Of a stretch of 39,061 bases of DNA, positions 25,105 through 32,995 are shown one piece after another. Source of the stretch: Planctomycetota bacterium (lineage in GTDB: Bacteria; Planctomycetota; UBA1135; JADKAF01); NCBI GenBank assembly GCA_016793245.1, contig JAEUHW010000438.1:1-39061 (forward strand), in the 5' to 3' direction. Under the pieces are notes generated by a model. The model was not told the DNA's origin and ran no database searches. It saw only the letters and a list, made by a program, of their open reading frames with translations. A program made the position numbers and the translations under genes. Position 1 is the first letter of the stretch, and each line of letters begins with the position of its first letter.

Positions 25105-25124
25105 TACACACCGAAAGGTGCGTA
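25105..25124. promoter_or_regulatory. Candidate HxlR operator
   Basis: Imperfect palindrome TACACACC-GAAA-GGTGCGTA, 8-bp arms with one mismatch, in the divergent hxlR / CPVC-protein promoter region. Its size and placement fit the dimer-binding sites of HxlR/DUF24 regulators. This is inferred from layout only. Confidence 0.45.
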
Positions 25125-25192
25125 CTGGTGAGCTCGGAGCGGACGAACGATCTTCTCGAGTGTTGTCCCTTAGCTCTCAGGAGATCGCGAAC

Positions 25193-25432
25193 ATGAAGAC
25201 CAAGGCCATCTTCTACCACGCCGGCTGCCCCGTCTGCGTCAGCGCCGAGCGCGGCGTCGCCGCGGCGCTCGATCCGCAGCGCTACCAGGTCGAGATCGTG
25301 CACTTGGGCCAGCAGAAGCAGCGCATCGCCGAAGCACGGACGGCCGGTGTCAAGTCGGTGCCGGCCCTCGTGATGGGCGGCGAGACCTTCCACCTGAACT
25401 TCGGGGCCGCGCTCAGCGACCTGAAGAAGTAG
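25193..25432 (+). CDS. Small thioredoxin-fold protein with CPVC motif
   Basis: A 79-residue thioredoxin/glutaredoxin-like protein without a signal peptide. The active-site motif HAGCPVCVSAERGV sits near the N-terminus after the first strand (KAIFYH). KSVPALVMGGETFHLNFG supplies the cis-Pro segment. Such short CxxC proteins act as cytosolic thiol reductants or as partners of redox-sensing regulators. The ATG at 25193 has AGGAG 9 nt upstream. It is divergent from the HxlR gene, a common arrangement for a thiol-stress switch. Its 3' end overlaps the end of the broken hydrolase gene by 20 bp. Confidence 0.85.
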   Translation: MKTKAIFYHAGCPVCVSAERGVAAALDPQRYQVEIVHLGQQKQRIAEARTAGVKSVPALVMGGETFHLNFGAALSDLKK

Positions 25433-26294
25433 GCGCCGCATTCGCTGGCGCTCCGAAGAGCGCGAGCGCGCAGCGTTCGTGCTCGAACATCTTCTCGTGT
25501 TCGTGTCCGACGCCGGGCGCCTCCACGAGCTGCCACGCGAAGGGCCAGCCGCGCGCCGCGGCGAGCCCCTTCGCGTACCAGAAGCACGCGAGCCCGCGCT
25601 GATGGCGGCCGCTGCCCTGCAGCAGCGCTTCGGCGCTGGCATCGAAGTTCTCGTCGGGCACGTCGTCCGCGGTGCCGAGGTAGAGCGTGAGCGGGGAGGC
25701 GAGATAGCGCTTCAAGCGCTACTCGCTCGCGAGGCTCGGCGGCAACGCGCCGAAGCCGTAGCCGAACTCCTGCTCGAGCGTCGGGAAGAGCGCGCTGCCG
25801 GGGTTCGCCGCGACGAGACGCACGGCGCCGGTGTCCTGGAACGCGCTCATGCGCAGCACGAATTGCCCGCCGGCCGAGTGTCCGATCACGAAGGCGCGGA
25901 GCTCGGGCTTCCCGGTGCGCGCGCGCAGAGCGTCGATCAAGCGCGGGATCAACGCGTAGGTCCACTCCTCCGGCGGCGCCGCACTCCCGTCCGCGCGCAG
26001 GATCCCGCCGCGCTGATAGCGCCGCGAGGGGAAACGCTCCGCATCGAAGAGCGGCGCGGCGACCAGCGCGTCGAAACGTTCGCCCATCGAGATCGCATGA
26101 TCGCGGTACTCCTCGGCGTTCCGCAGGACGCCGTGCATCACGAGCAGCAAGCGCTCGCCTTTCCACGCGGCCGGTCGGTGGAGGAACACCGTGAGCTCGG
26201 TGTCGCCGAGTGCGAGCTTCACCGCGCTCTCGCCGGCGGGGACCTCATCGAACGCGAGCGTCGCGAGCGCGAAGGGGAGACACCAAGCGAACAT
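25413..26294 (-). pseudogene. Alpha/beta hydrolase gene interrupted by an in-frame TAG
   Basis: Frame of about 293 codons starting at 26294 (AGGAG upstream, signal MFAWCLPFALATLAF). The first 191 codons encode the hydrolase core with the nucleophile elbow FVIGHSAGGQFVLRM and LLVMHGVLRNAEEYRDHA. A TAG stop (25719-25721) follows ALPPSLASE. The same frame continues with RLKRYLASPLTLYLGTADD, which supplies the acidic residue strand, and VEAPGVGHEHEKMF, which supplies the catalytic His. The stop therefore separates Ser from its Asp and His, so the unread product should be inactive. A single-base nonsense mutation is the simplest reading; a recent event, sequencing error or suppression is possible. 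A 17-nt palindrome (25705-25721) spans the TAG. Confidence 0.82.
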
Positions 26295-26561
26295 GGGGCG
26301 AGCTCCTGAAGTGGCGGAGTTGCGCAGCCTGCGCGCGCGCGACGAGTCGTGCAAGCGAGGCGATCGAGAGTGGCCCGGAGAAGGTCACGATCAAATCGTT
26401 CCGCGCTCCAGCTCGGCGAGGAGCTCCGCAACGGGCAGGATGTCGATTCCGTGCGGTGGTCGCGCGCGGGGTGAGCCGTGGTAGAGGTCGAGCAACCTTC
26501 GGCTGCTCGTTCCGCTGCATCGCTAGACCGCTGCTCCTCACACTCTCCCACCCGAGCTGCC

Positions 26562-27206
26562 ATGCATCGCTCCTGTTCTGACGCAGACGACACGACTTGC
26601 CGCGAGCGAGCGCTGCGCATGCTCGCGGTCCCCTTCGCAGCCCTCGCTTGCGCGAGCTGCTTCTTCCCGGCGACAGTCATCAACCAGCGGAGCTCCGTCG
26701 AGCAGGAGCTCACCACCTACGCCTTGGAGAGAGTTCTGGCGCAGGTCGACCTGGAGTCTCTGCCGCTGCGCCGCTCGCTGCGCCTCCGCATCTCCGCCGC
26801 GGAGGGCGTCGATCGGGAGTACCTGCACGCTCTCGTCGAGCGGCGTCTTCGCTCCTTCGGCATCACGCTGGTCGAGGCCGCGGATGCCGATCAGCTCCAT
26901 CTCGTCGTGCCGGTGAGCGGCAGCGACATGGCGACTTCGATCTTCGGCTTCCCGCTCGGCGCCGCGGTTCAGGGCATTCCTTCTTCCGATATCTCGCTCT
27001 ACCGCCGGAACACGCAGTATGGCCGCGCGCGCATCCGGACCGAGCTCCTCGACGCCGAGGGCGCGCTGCTCGACGAGCTCCCCGAGGTGAGCGAGGTGGT
27101 GTCCATCACCGGGGAGACCTTCCTCATCATCTTCGGTCCCTTCCGCTCGAGCGAGCCCGACGACTGGTACTACGACGAGCGCAGCACCTTCTGGCGTCGT
27201 CGCTGA
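26562..27206 (+). CDS. Predicted lipoprotein, uncharacterised
   Basis: A 214-residue protein with a probable lipoprotein signal: RERALRMLAVPFAALAC-ASC, lipobox L-A-C. The start at 26562 provides the basic n-region; an internal ATG at 26619 would leave too short a signal. The mature part has an alpha-beta fold (LRLRISAAEGVDREYLHALV, then LRSFGITLVEAADADQLHLV) followed by IFGFPLGAAVQGIPSSDISL and a YRRNTQYGRARIRTELLDAEG strand. I recognise no named domain, though this looks like a conserved envelope family in Planctomycetota. No ribosome binding site is obvious. It is divergent from the broken hydrolase gene. Confidence 0.65.
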   Translation: MHRSCSDADDTTCRERALRMLAVPFAALACASCFFPATVINQRSSVEQELTTYALERVLAQVDLESLPLRRSLRLRISAAEGVDREYLHALVERRLRSFGITLVEAADADQLHLVVPVSGSDMATSIFGFPLGAAVQGIPSSDISLYRRNTQYGRARIRTELLDAEGALLDELPEVSEVVSITGETFLIIFGPFRSSEPDDWYYDERSTFWRRR

Positions 27207-27319
27207 CGGGAGATCCGCTCGCCGAGGTGCGATCCCCCGCCTGGTGCGGCTCGCGGTGAGACGCTGGGGAGTTCTGCGGAGCGGGCCGCGTTGGTCTCTG
27301 AGGGAAATCGCCCGTTTGG

Positions 27320-27530
27320 TTACGGGAGTGCTCCATAGACGAGCAATCGCTGCCCGTCCGACAGCAAGAGGTCGCCGCCGTCGATCGCGATCGCTTGCGT
27401 CATCACCTCGCTGCCCGCGCGGAGGCAAGCAAGAGCGCCGGGGGGGCAGGTTCGCGAGGTGGAAGCGCACCGCCGGGCCGGCCGCCCGGGGCCGAGCGTG
27501 CTCCCCGACCCGATCGCACGGAGGGGGCGC
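27320..27530 (-). pseudogene. Remnant of a secreted-protein C-terminus
   Basis: On the minus strand the frame ending at 27320 reads GSEVMTQAIAIDGGDLLLS, then DGQRLLVYGALP and stop. This nearly equals the C-terminus of the propeller lipoprotein (GSEVMTQAIAIDGADLLLS, then DGQRLLLGY). Just upstream, in another frame, is AVRFHLANLPP, matching that protein's TRFDLANLPPG. The middle of the module is deleted and the frame is broken, so this is a decayed C-terminal fragment. The 5' boundary is approximate. Confidence 0.75.
27342..27419. repeat. 78-bp direct repeat, left copy
   Basis: Matches 30166-30243 at 77 of 78 positions; the only difference is C versus G in AGGTCG-C/G-CGCC. Begins AGCAATCGCTGCCCGTCC. 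It lies within the C-terminal remnant on the minus strand. The pair flanks the gene 27722-30136. Confidence 0.9.
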
Positions 27531-27721
27531 TGCTCGGGTGCCGCATCTCCGTCGCCGCTCTCGATCTCGAGGGCCCGCTCGGCGATCCTCTCCGCTGGCA
27601 GCCAATCTGCGACCCATGGGCGGCTGGCCGTATCGGGCCGGCGGAATCTCCTCGCGGGCGGTGACGGAGATCCCGTTGTCGTGCTCCCGACTCCCGGATC
27701 TCCAACCAACGGAGTCTCGAG

Positions 27722-30136
27722 ATGATCGAAGCCAACACGAACCCGAAGCGGCACTTGGCGCTCTTCGCCTTGCTGCTGCTCGTCGGCGTGGGCGCCGGAG
27801 CGCTTGCGCTCTGGCTCTCGGGGCGCAGCCCCGAGGCTCCCGCGCTGGCTCCTGCTCCCGCGCCAGCTCCCGCGGACGACGCGGCGCTGCCCGCCCTGGT
27901 CGCGCGCGATGTCGCGGACTCCGGCACCTCATCGGCCGTCGCCGAGAGCGCGACGCCGACGGAGCTCGCTGCGCAGAACGAAGCCGCGAAGGCGTCTGCC
28001 GGAGAGACCGAGCCTGCGCCGAAGAGCCCCGTGATCCTGAGCGGCGTCGTGCGCACGAGCGAAGGAGCGGCGGTTCGCGCGACGGTCCGCACCCCGACCG
28101 TGTCCGCGACCTGCGATGCCGAGGGGCGCTACGAGCTCGTTCTGCGCATGCGTGGCAAGCTCCTCCTACATGTGCAGGAGCCTGGCTTCGTCCGCGAGGA
28201 TGTCACGGTCGAGCCCTTGGAGCGCGGCGCACGGCGCACCTTGGACTTCGTTCTCCGCGCGGCTTACCAAGCGCAAGGTCGCGTGACGGATGAGCATGGC
28301 TCGCCGATCGAAGACGCGATCGTGACCCAGGGCTTCGGGACGAACGAATGCTGGAGCGATCGCGACGGACGCTATCGACTCGATCATCTGGATCCCGATC
28401 AGACGATCACCCATCTGCGTGTCCGCTGCGAGGGCTTCGCCTCCACGTCGATCGAAGTGCGACCCCGGGGCACCGCGGTGATCGAGCGCGACATCGCGTT
28501 GCGGCGCGGCAACGAAGTGCGAGGGGTCGTGACGGAGGAGTCGGGCGCACCGATCGAGAAGGCGGCGTTGCGGCTGGCCTCTCTACGAACGGTCTCGGGG
28601 CCCGACGGTAGCTTCGTCTTCGCCGCGGTTCCCGAGGGGCAGCATACGCTCGACGTGCGGAAGAAGGGCTTCGCGCCGCACTTCGTGGCGCTCGAAGTGC
28701 TCTCCAGCCGCAGCGTGGAGCCGCTCCGCGTCGTGCTGAGGCCCGCGCACTTCGTGGGCGGAGTCGTGCGCGACGAGTCGGGCGCTCCGCTCGCGCGCAT
28801 CCAGATCGAAGCGCGCGCGGGGAAGGATCCGAGCTCGAGCTCGGCGCGCAGCCAGAAGGATGGCCGATTCCGGCTCGAGGGGTTGCCGAGCGAAGGAGTG
28901 GTGCTGACCTTCTCCGGAGCTGGCTACACGACGCAGTCGGAAACGCTGTTGGCGCTCGATCACGAAGCGCTGGAGGTCGTGCTGCGCCGCAGCGGCAAGC
29001 TCGCCGGGCGCGTGATCGATGCGGCGACCGGAGAACGCCTCCGGGACTTCACCGTGGCGTTCGATTACGCGAAGCTGGAGGCGGGAGAACGGGCGGCCAA
29101 ATTCGACGCGGCCTGGAGCTTTGGACGGCGATTCTTGAGCGAGGACGGATCCTGGAGCAGCGGCGCCGAGGCGCTCGAGATCGGATCGATCTGCGATCTC
29201 GTGATCTCTGCTCCCGGGCACGCACCCAAGCGCATCTCGCGAGTGTGCGTGACGGCGGATCCGCGTCCCGAGGAACATACCGTCGCGCTCGATCGCGGCG
29301 GCGCGATCCGCGGTCGGATCGTCTACTCCGATGGGCTTCCAGCGGCGGGGATCTTCGTCGTGCCCGCGGCTCCACGAGCAGCGTATCCCTCGCTCCACCT
29401 CTATCCCGCGAAGCAGAGCTCGGCAGTCGACGGCAGCTTCCGCTTCGAGGGACTTCCGGCGGGAGCGACCGTGCTCGAGCTCTCCAGCGCCGATGGCATG
29501 TCGGTGCAAGACGGACCCTTCACCGTCGAGATCGGCGGCGAGCTCGAGCGTTTGATCACCCTCCCGCGCGGTGGGAGTTTGCGCGGCAGGCTGCTCGATC
29601 GGAATGGCGGGCCGATCGGCGACGCGTTGGTGCAAGCGCGCTCGAAGGAGCGGAAAGGACCGAGGTTCGATGTCGAGCAGCGCACGAATTCGCGCGGCGA
29701 GTATCTGTTCGAAGGGGTTCCCCTCGGTGCGCTGGAGCTGCGCCATCTGACGCGCGCGGAAGGAGCTCTGCTGGTGAATTGCTCCATCGAGATCACCGTG
29801 AAGGCGGGCGAGAACTTCGCGGACTTGCGCGCGCCGAATGGACCGTGCTCTATCCGCGGCACCGTGCGCGCCGGAGTGGAACTCCCGGAACGCCTGGTCC
29901 TCAGGGTGGGGATCCCGAGGTCGGAGGAGGGCAAGACGCCCTTCCGCGATCGCGATGTGATCGTGCGCAACGGGCGCTTCGAGGTGCAGGACCTCGCACC
30001 GGGGATCTACAGCTTGAACGTCGGCGAGACGATCTCGGGAACGCGATGGCAAGGCGCGCAGCGCGTGATCCTTACCGAAGGCGAGCCGCGCGACATCGAG
30101 ATCGTGCTCATCGACGTGAGCAAGGTCGGCCGCTGA
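27722..30136 (+). CDS. Membrane-anchored CarboxypepD_reg-like repeat protein
   Basis: An 804-residue protein with one N-terminal transmembrane segment (LALFALLLLVGVGAGALALW) and an Ala/Pro-rich linker (PAPAPAPADDAALPAL). Then come about seven or eight carboxypeptidase-regulatory-like beta sandwiches, recognisable by GVVRTSEGAAV, GRVTDEHGSPIEDAI, GVVTEESGAPIEKAAL, GVVRDESGAPLARIQI, GRVIDAATGERL, GRIVYSDGLPAAGI and GRLLDRNGGPIGDALV. Each block is followed by a D-G-x-F/Y-x-L/F turn such as GPDGSFVFAAVPEG. No catalytic domain is seen. It resembles 22182-24773 in layout but is on the other strand. The ATG at 27722 has GGAG 8 nt upstream. It is flanked by 78-bp direct repeats and converges on the propeller lipoprotein gene 16 bp away. 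Confidence 0.8.
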   Translation: MIEANTNPKRHLALFALLLLVGVGAGALALWLSGRSPEAPALAPAPAPAPADDAALPALVARDVADSGTSSAVAESATPTELAAQNEAAKASAGETEPAPKSPVILSGVVRTSEGAAVRATVRTPTVSATCDAEGRYELVLRMRGKLLLHVQEPGFVREDVTVEPLERGARRTLDFVLRAAYQAQGRVTDEHGSPIEDAIVTQGFGTNECWSDRDGRYRLDHLDPDQTITHLRVRCEGFASTSIEVRPRGTAVIERDIALRRGNEVRGVVTEESGAPIEKAALRLASLRTVSGPDGSFVFAAVPEGQHTLDVRKKGFAPHFVALEVLSSRSVEPLRVVLRPAHFVGGVVRDESGAPLARIQIEARAGKDPSSSSARSQKDGRFRLEGLPSEGVVLTFSGAGYTTQSETLLALDHEALEVVLRRSGKLAGRVIDAATGERLRDFTVAFDYAKLEAGERAAKFDAAWSFGRRFLSEDGSWSSGAEALEIGSICDLVISAPGHAPKRISRVCVTADPRPEEHTVALDRGGAIRGRIVYSDGLPAAGIFVVPAAPRAAYPSLHLYPAKQSSAVDGSFRFEGLPAGATVLELSSADGMSVQDGPFTVEIGGELERLITLPRGGSLRGRLLDRNGGPIGDALVQARSKERKGPRFDVEQRTNSRGEYLFEGVPLGALELRHLTRAEGALLVNCSIEITVKAGENFADLRAPNGPCSIRGTVRAGVELPERLVLRVGIPRSEEGKTPFRDRDVIVRNGRFEVQDLAPGIYSLNVGETISGTRWQGAQRVILTEGEPRDIEIVLIDVSKVGR

Positions 30137-30152
30137 CCCTTTACGCCGGGGA

Positions 30153-32903
30153 TCAGTAGCCCAGCAGCAATCGCTGCCCGTCCGACAGCAAGAGGTCGGC
30201 GCCGTCGATCGCGATCGCTTGCGTCATCACCTCGCTGCCCGCGAGGTACGGCTCCGCGGGGAGCGGGAGGAAGAAGAGCGCGGGCTGGCCGGCGAGCAGC
30301 GTGAAGCTGCCGAGGTTGAAGAGCGCGAGCGGGGTGACCTGCAGCTCGCAGCCCGGAGAGAGAGGGAGCGGCGCGGGCGGGACCGGGCTCGCGAGGAGCC
30401 AGGCGGGAGCTCCGGGCGGCAAGTTCGCGAGGTCGAAGCGCGTCGCGGCGCCGAGGGCCGGCAGGCCGGCGTTCAAGCTCGGGCCGACGATGGGCCCGTT
30501 CACGCGGCAGGGGGCGCCGACGCGCGTCGTGCTCGCGAGGCCGAGCGGCGCCTGGCGCAGGATGCCGCGGCCGTGGGTAACGAGGTAGAGCTCGCCGCCG
30601 GACCAGAAGAGCTCGTCGATCGAGGCGCGCGCGGGCGTCGCGGTGCTGCTCCACGTGGTGCCGCCGTTCTCGCTGACGAGCAGGCCCACCTCGGTCGCGA
30701 GGTAGAGCCACTGCGAGCGCGTGGGATGCAGCTCCACGTCGCGCACGGGCGCATCGGGCAAGCCCGGCTTCGCGGTCCAGCTCGCGCCGGCGTTCGTCGT
30801 CTCCCAGAGGTTGTCGGTGTTGTAGCCGCCGAAGCAGGCGAAGACGCGCTGCGCGTTCGCGGGATCGATGCTGAGGCGCAGCACCTTGCGATCCGGGAGG
30901 CCCGGCGCGTTGGTATCGACGCGCGTCCAGGTCGGCGTCGCCGCGGTGCCGTTGCTCGTGCGGTAGACCGCGCCGTCGTTGTGGCCGACCCAGATCGTGT
31001 TGGCGTTGCCGGGAACGACCGCGATCGCGCTGATGTTCGAGCCCGTCGAAGGCTTGATGGCGCTCCAGCTCGGCGTGCTCGCGCGCGTATCGCTGCAGCG
31101 CCAGAGCGAGGCACCGCCGGCGAGCATGCGCCGCGAGTCGTTGGGATCGAGGATGAACGGCGCGATGAAGTTCGCCGCGGAGCCCGCGTCGCCGATGCCG
31201 TTGTGGATGTAGCTCGAGGAATTGCCGCCGTTGCTCGAGCGGTGGATCTGGAGGTAGACGTACTCGCCGAAGTGGTAGGAGCTGCTGCCGGCGTCGCTCG
31301 CGCAGAAGCCGCCGTCGCCCCCGAACATCGTCGTCCAGCCGTCGTAGCCCGAGGCCTCGTTCCGGCGCAGCGTCCCGTTGTCCTGCGTGCCGCCGACGAG
31401 GATACCCGAGCCCGCGTGGCGCGAGCCGCCGTAGAACTGCGTGATGCCGAGCGAGCGGTTCAGGTTCACCCAGCCGCTCGTGCGCGCGACCGTGTAGATG
31501 TTGTCGGTGCGCCAGATCCCGCCGTCGTTGCAGAAGTAGACGCTGCGGTTCGTCGTGCCGTTGAACTGCGGGTGCTCGACGATGTAGTGCTGGTCGGCGT
31601 GCGCGCTGTTCGGCCAGCTCGACCACTCGCTGATCTTGGTGAAGCTCGAACCTCCGTTCGTGCTGCGCCAGAGATCGATGCCGCCGGCGACGACGACGTC
31701 GTCCGCGGTGTTCGCGTCGAGGTCGGAGGGATCGACCCACAGCGCGTTGTCGTACCAGCCCTGCCCGCCGAGGATCGAGCTCGTACCGACGACCGCGAAG
31801 CTGGCACCACCATCGACGCTGCGATACAGCGTGGACGCTCCGCTGCCTTGGTCCTTCATCGCGTAGACGCAGCCGTTGCCGGCGCCCGTCCAGCCCTTGT
31901 GCCACGCGAGCTCGGTGCGCTGCGTGCTGGAAGCCGTGCGGATCCCGCTCGACTCGCTCCACGTGGCGCCGCCGTTCGTCGTGTAGGCGACGGTCGAGAA
32001 GGCGCCGCCGATGTCGTCGATCCAATGCGCGACGGCGATCTGCGCGTTCGTCGGGTGGGCCTTGAGATCGAGGCAGCGAGCGCTCGTCGTGCCGTGGACC
32101 TTCGCGAAGCTCGTTCCGCCGTTGGTGCTGCGGTAGATGCCGGTGCGCGTCGCGGCGAGCAGGTTCGCGCCGTCGGCCGTCATGCCGAGGCGCGTCACGT
32201 AATGGAAGTCGCTCGAGTTGGTGGCCGAGAGTCGCGCCCAGCTCGCGCCGCCGTCCGTGCTCTTGAAGATCCCGGCGCCGCGCACCGAGTCGGCGTTGCG
32301 GAAGCCTTCACCTGTCGCGGCGTAGACGATGCTCGGGTTGCCCGGTTGGTACTGGATCGAGGTGATGGCCAGGTTCGCCATCAAGTCGTCGACGACTTGC
32401 CAGCTCGTACCGCCATTCGTCGTGCGCCAGATCCCGCCCGCGACGCTGCCGATCAGCATCGTCGAGGGCGTCGTCGGATGGATCGCGACCGTGCGCGAGC
32501 GACCGCCGATGTTCCCGGGGCCGAGGTCGGTCCAGCCGAGCGAGTCGAGGCCGCCGGCCACGCCCTCGAGCATGAGTGCCTGCATCTGCTGCTTCGCGCG
32601 GAGATCGGCGTCGGGCGGGATCGCGCCGTTCTCGTCGCGCAGCGACTCCAGGCGCCATTCCTGATACTCGCCGGGGTGATCGGGCCGCGGCTCGCGGACG
32701 CGCGCCAAGATCTTCCGCAGGCGCTCCGGCGCGAGCCGGCGGAAGTCCTCGTCGTCGAGGCCCTTCTTCGCGCGCAGCTCGGCCATTTCGGAGGCGGAGA
32801 GGCCGGTGCGCGACTCGAGCTCCTGCTGCGTGGAGGGCGCCGCGCAGGCGGCGAGGAGGAGCGCGAACGCAGGGAGAGTGCGGCGAACGAAGGGCGCGAG
32901 CAT
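30153..32903 (-). CDS. Lipoprotein with sortilin/VPS10-like beta-propeller
   Basis: A 916-residue lipoprotein (MLAPFVRRTLPAFALLLAAC, lipobox L-A-A-C). After a helical N-terminal region (RRLAPERLRKILARVREPR) come many BNR/Asp-box-type repeats with the S-x-D-G-G-x-x-W or N-G-G-T-x-W signature: GGIWRTTNGGTSWQVVDD, IFKSTDGGASWARL, IYRSTNGGTSFAKV and VSENGGTTWSSTA. These form the ten-bladed-type VPS10/sortilin or YCF48-like propeller. A C-terminal ~125-residue beta module, from VGAPCRVNGPIVGPSLNAG to SDGQRLLLGY, matches the tail type seen elsewhere here. The ATG at 32903 has AGAG upstream. Expected role: secreted or surface-located protein binding; no active site is visible. Confidence 0.85.
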   Translation of the reverse strand: MLAPFVRRTLPAFALLLAACAAPSTQQELESRTGLSASEMAELRAKKGLDDEDFRRLAPERLRKILARVREPRPDHPGEYQEWRLESLRDENGAIPPDADLRAKQQMQALMLEGVAGGLDSLGWTDLGPGNIGGRSRTVAIHPTTPSTMLIGSVAGGIWRTTNGGTSWQVVDDLMANLAITSIQYQPGNPSIVYAATGEGFRNADSVRGAGIFKSTDGGASWARLSATNSSDFHYVTRLGMTADGANLLAATRTGIYRSTNGGTSFAKVHGTTSARCLDLKAHPTNAQIAVAHWIDDIGGAFSTVAYTTNGGATWSESSGIRTASSTQRTELAWHKGWTGAGNGCVYAMKDQGSGASTLYRSVDGGASFAVVGTSSILGGQGWYDNALWVDPSDLDANTADDVVVAGGIDLWRSTNGGSSFTKISEWSSWPNSAHADQHYIVEHPQFNGTTNRSVYFCNDGGIWRTDNIYTVARTSGWVNLNRSLGITQFYGGSRHAGSGILVGGTQDNGTLRRNEASGYDGWTTMFGGDGGFCASDAGSSSYHFGEYVYLQIHRSSNGGNSSSYIHNGIGDAGSAANFIAPFILDPNDSRRMLAGGASLWRCSDTRASTPSWSAIKPSTGSNISAIAVVPGNANTIWVGHNDGAVYRTSNGTAATPTWTRVDTNAPGLPDRKVLRLSIDPANAQRVFACFGGYNTDNLWETTNAGASWTAKPGLPDAPVRDVELHPTRSQWLYLATEVGLLVSENGGTTWSSTATPARASIDELFWSGGELYLVTHGRGILRQAPLGLASTTRVGAPCRVNGPIVGPSLNAGLPALGAATRFDLANLPPGAPAWLLASPVPPAPLPLSPGCELQVTPLALFNLGSFTLLAGQPALFFLPLPAEPYLAGSEVMTQAIAIDGADLLLSDGQRLLLGY
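30166..30243. repeat. 78-bp direct repeat, right copy
   Basis: Second copy of the repeat at 27342-27419. It is the 3' coding end of the propeller lipoprotein gene (encoding the AIAIDGADLLLSDGQ segment), so this copy is the likely source of the duplication or gene conversion. Confidence 0.9.
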
Positions 32904-32995
32904 GGGGCGAGCTCTGCAGAAGTGGGGGAGAGGCATGCTACGAGGACGCGCGAGAGGCGCCGCAGGTTTCCCGGAGAGCTCTCTCGGGAGCGCTC

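Larger units (their letters stand above)
27207..27721. other. Intergenic region holding a decayed gene tail and promoter of the next gene
   Basis: These 515 bp lack an intact gene. The left half contains the minus-strand remnant described separately (27320-27530). The right half (about 27535-27721) must hold the promoter of the 27722 gene. I see no clear -35/-10 or hairpin there; GGAG lies 8 nt before the ATG. Confidence 0.5.

Noticed and set aside
25719..25721. Pyrrolysine at the amber codon of the hydrolase
   Set aside because: Pyrrolysine is very rare outside methylamine-using organisms and no pyl genes are visible; nonsense mutation is simpler.
27342..30243. Composite transposon or IS flanking the CarboxypepD_reg-like gene
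   Set aside because: No transposase, terminal inverted repeats or target-site duplications are seen; the repeats are gene tails.
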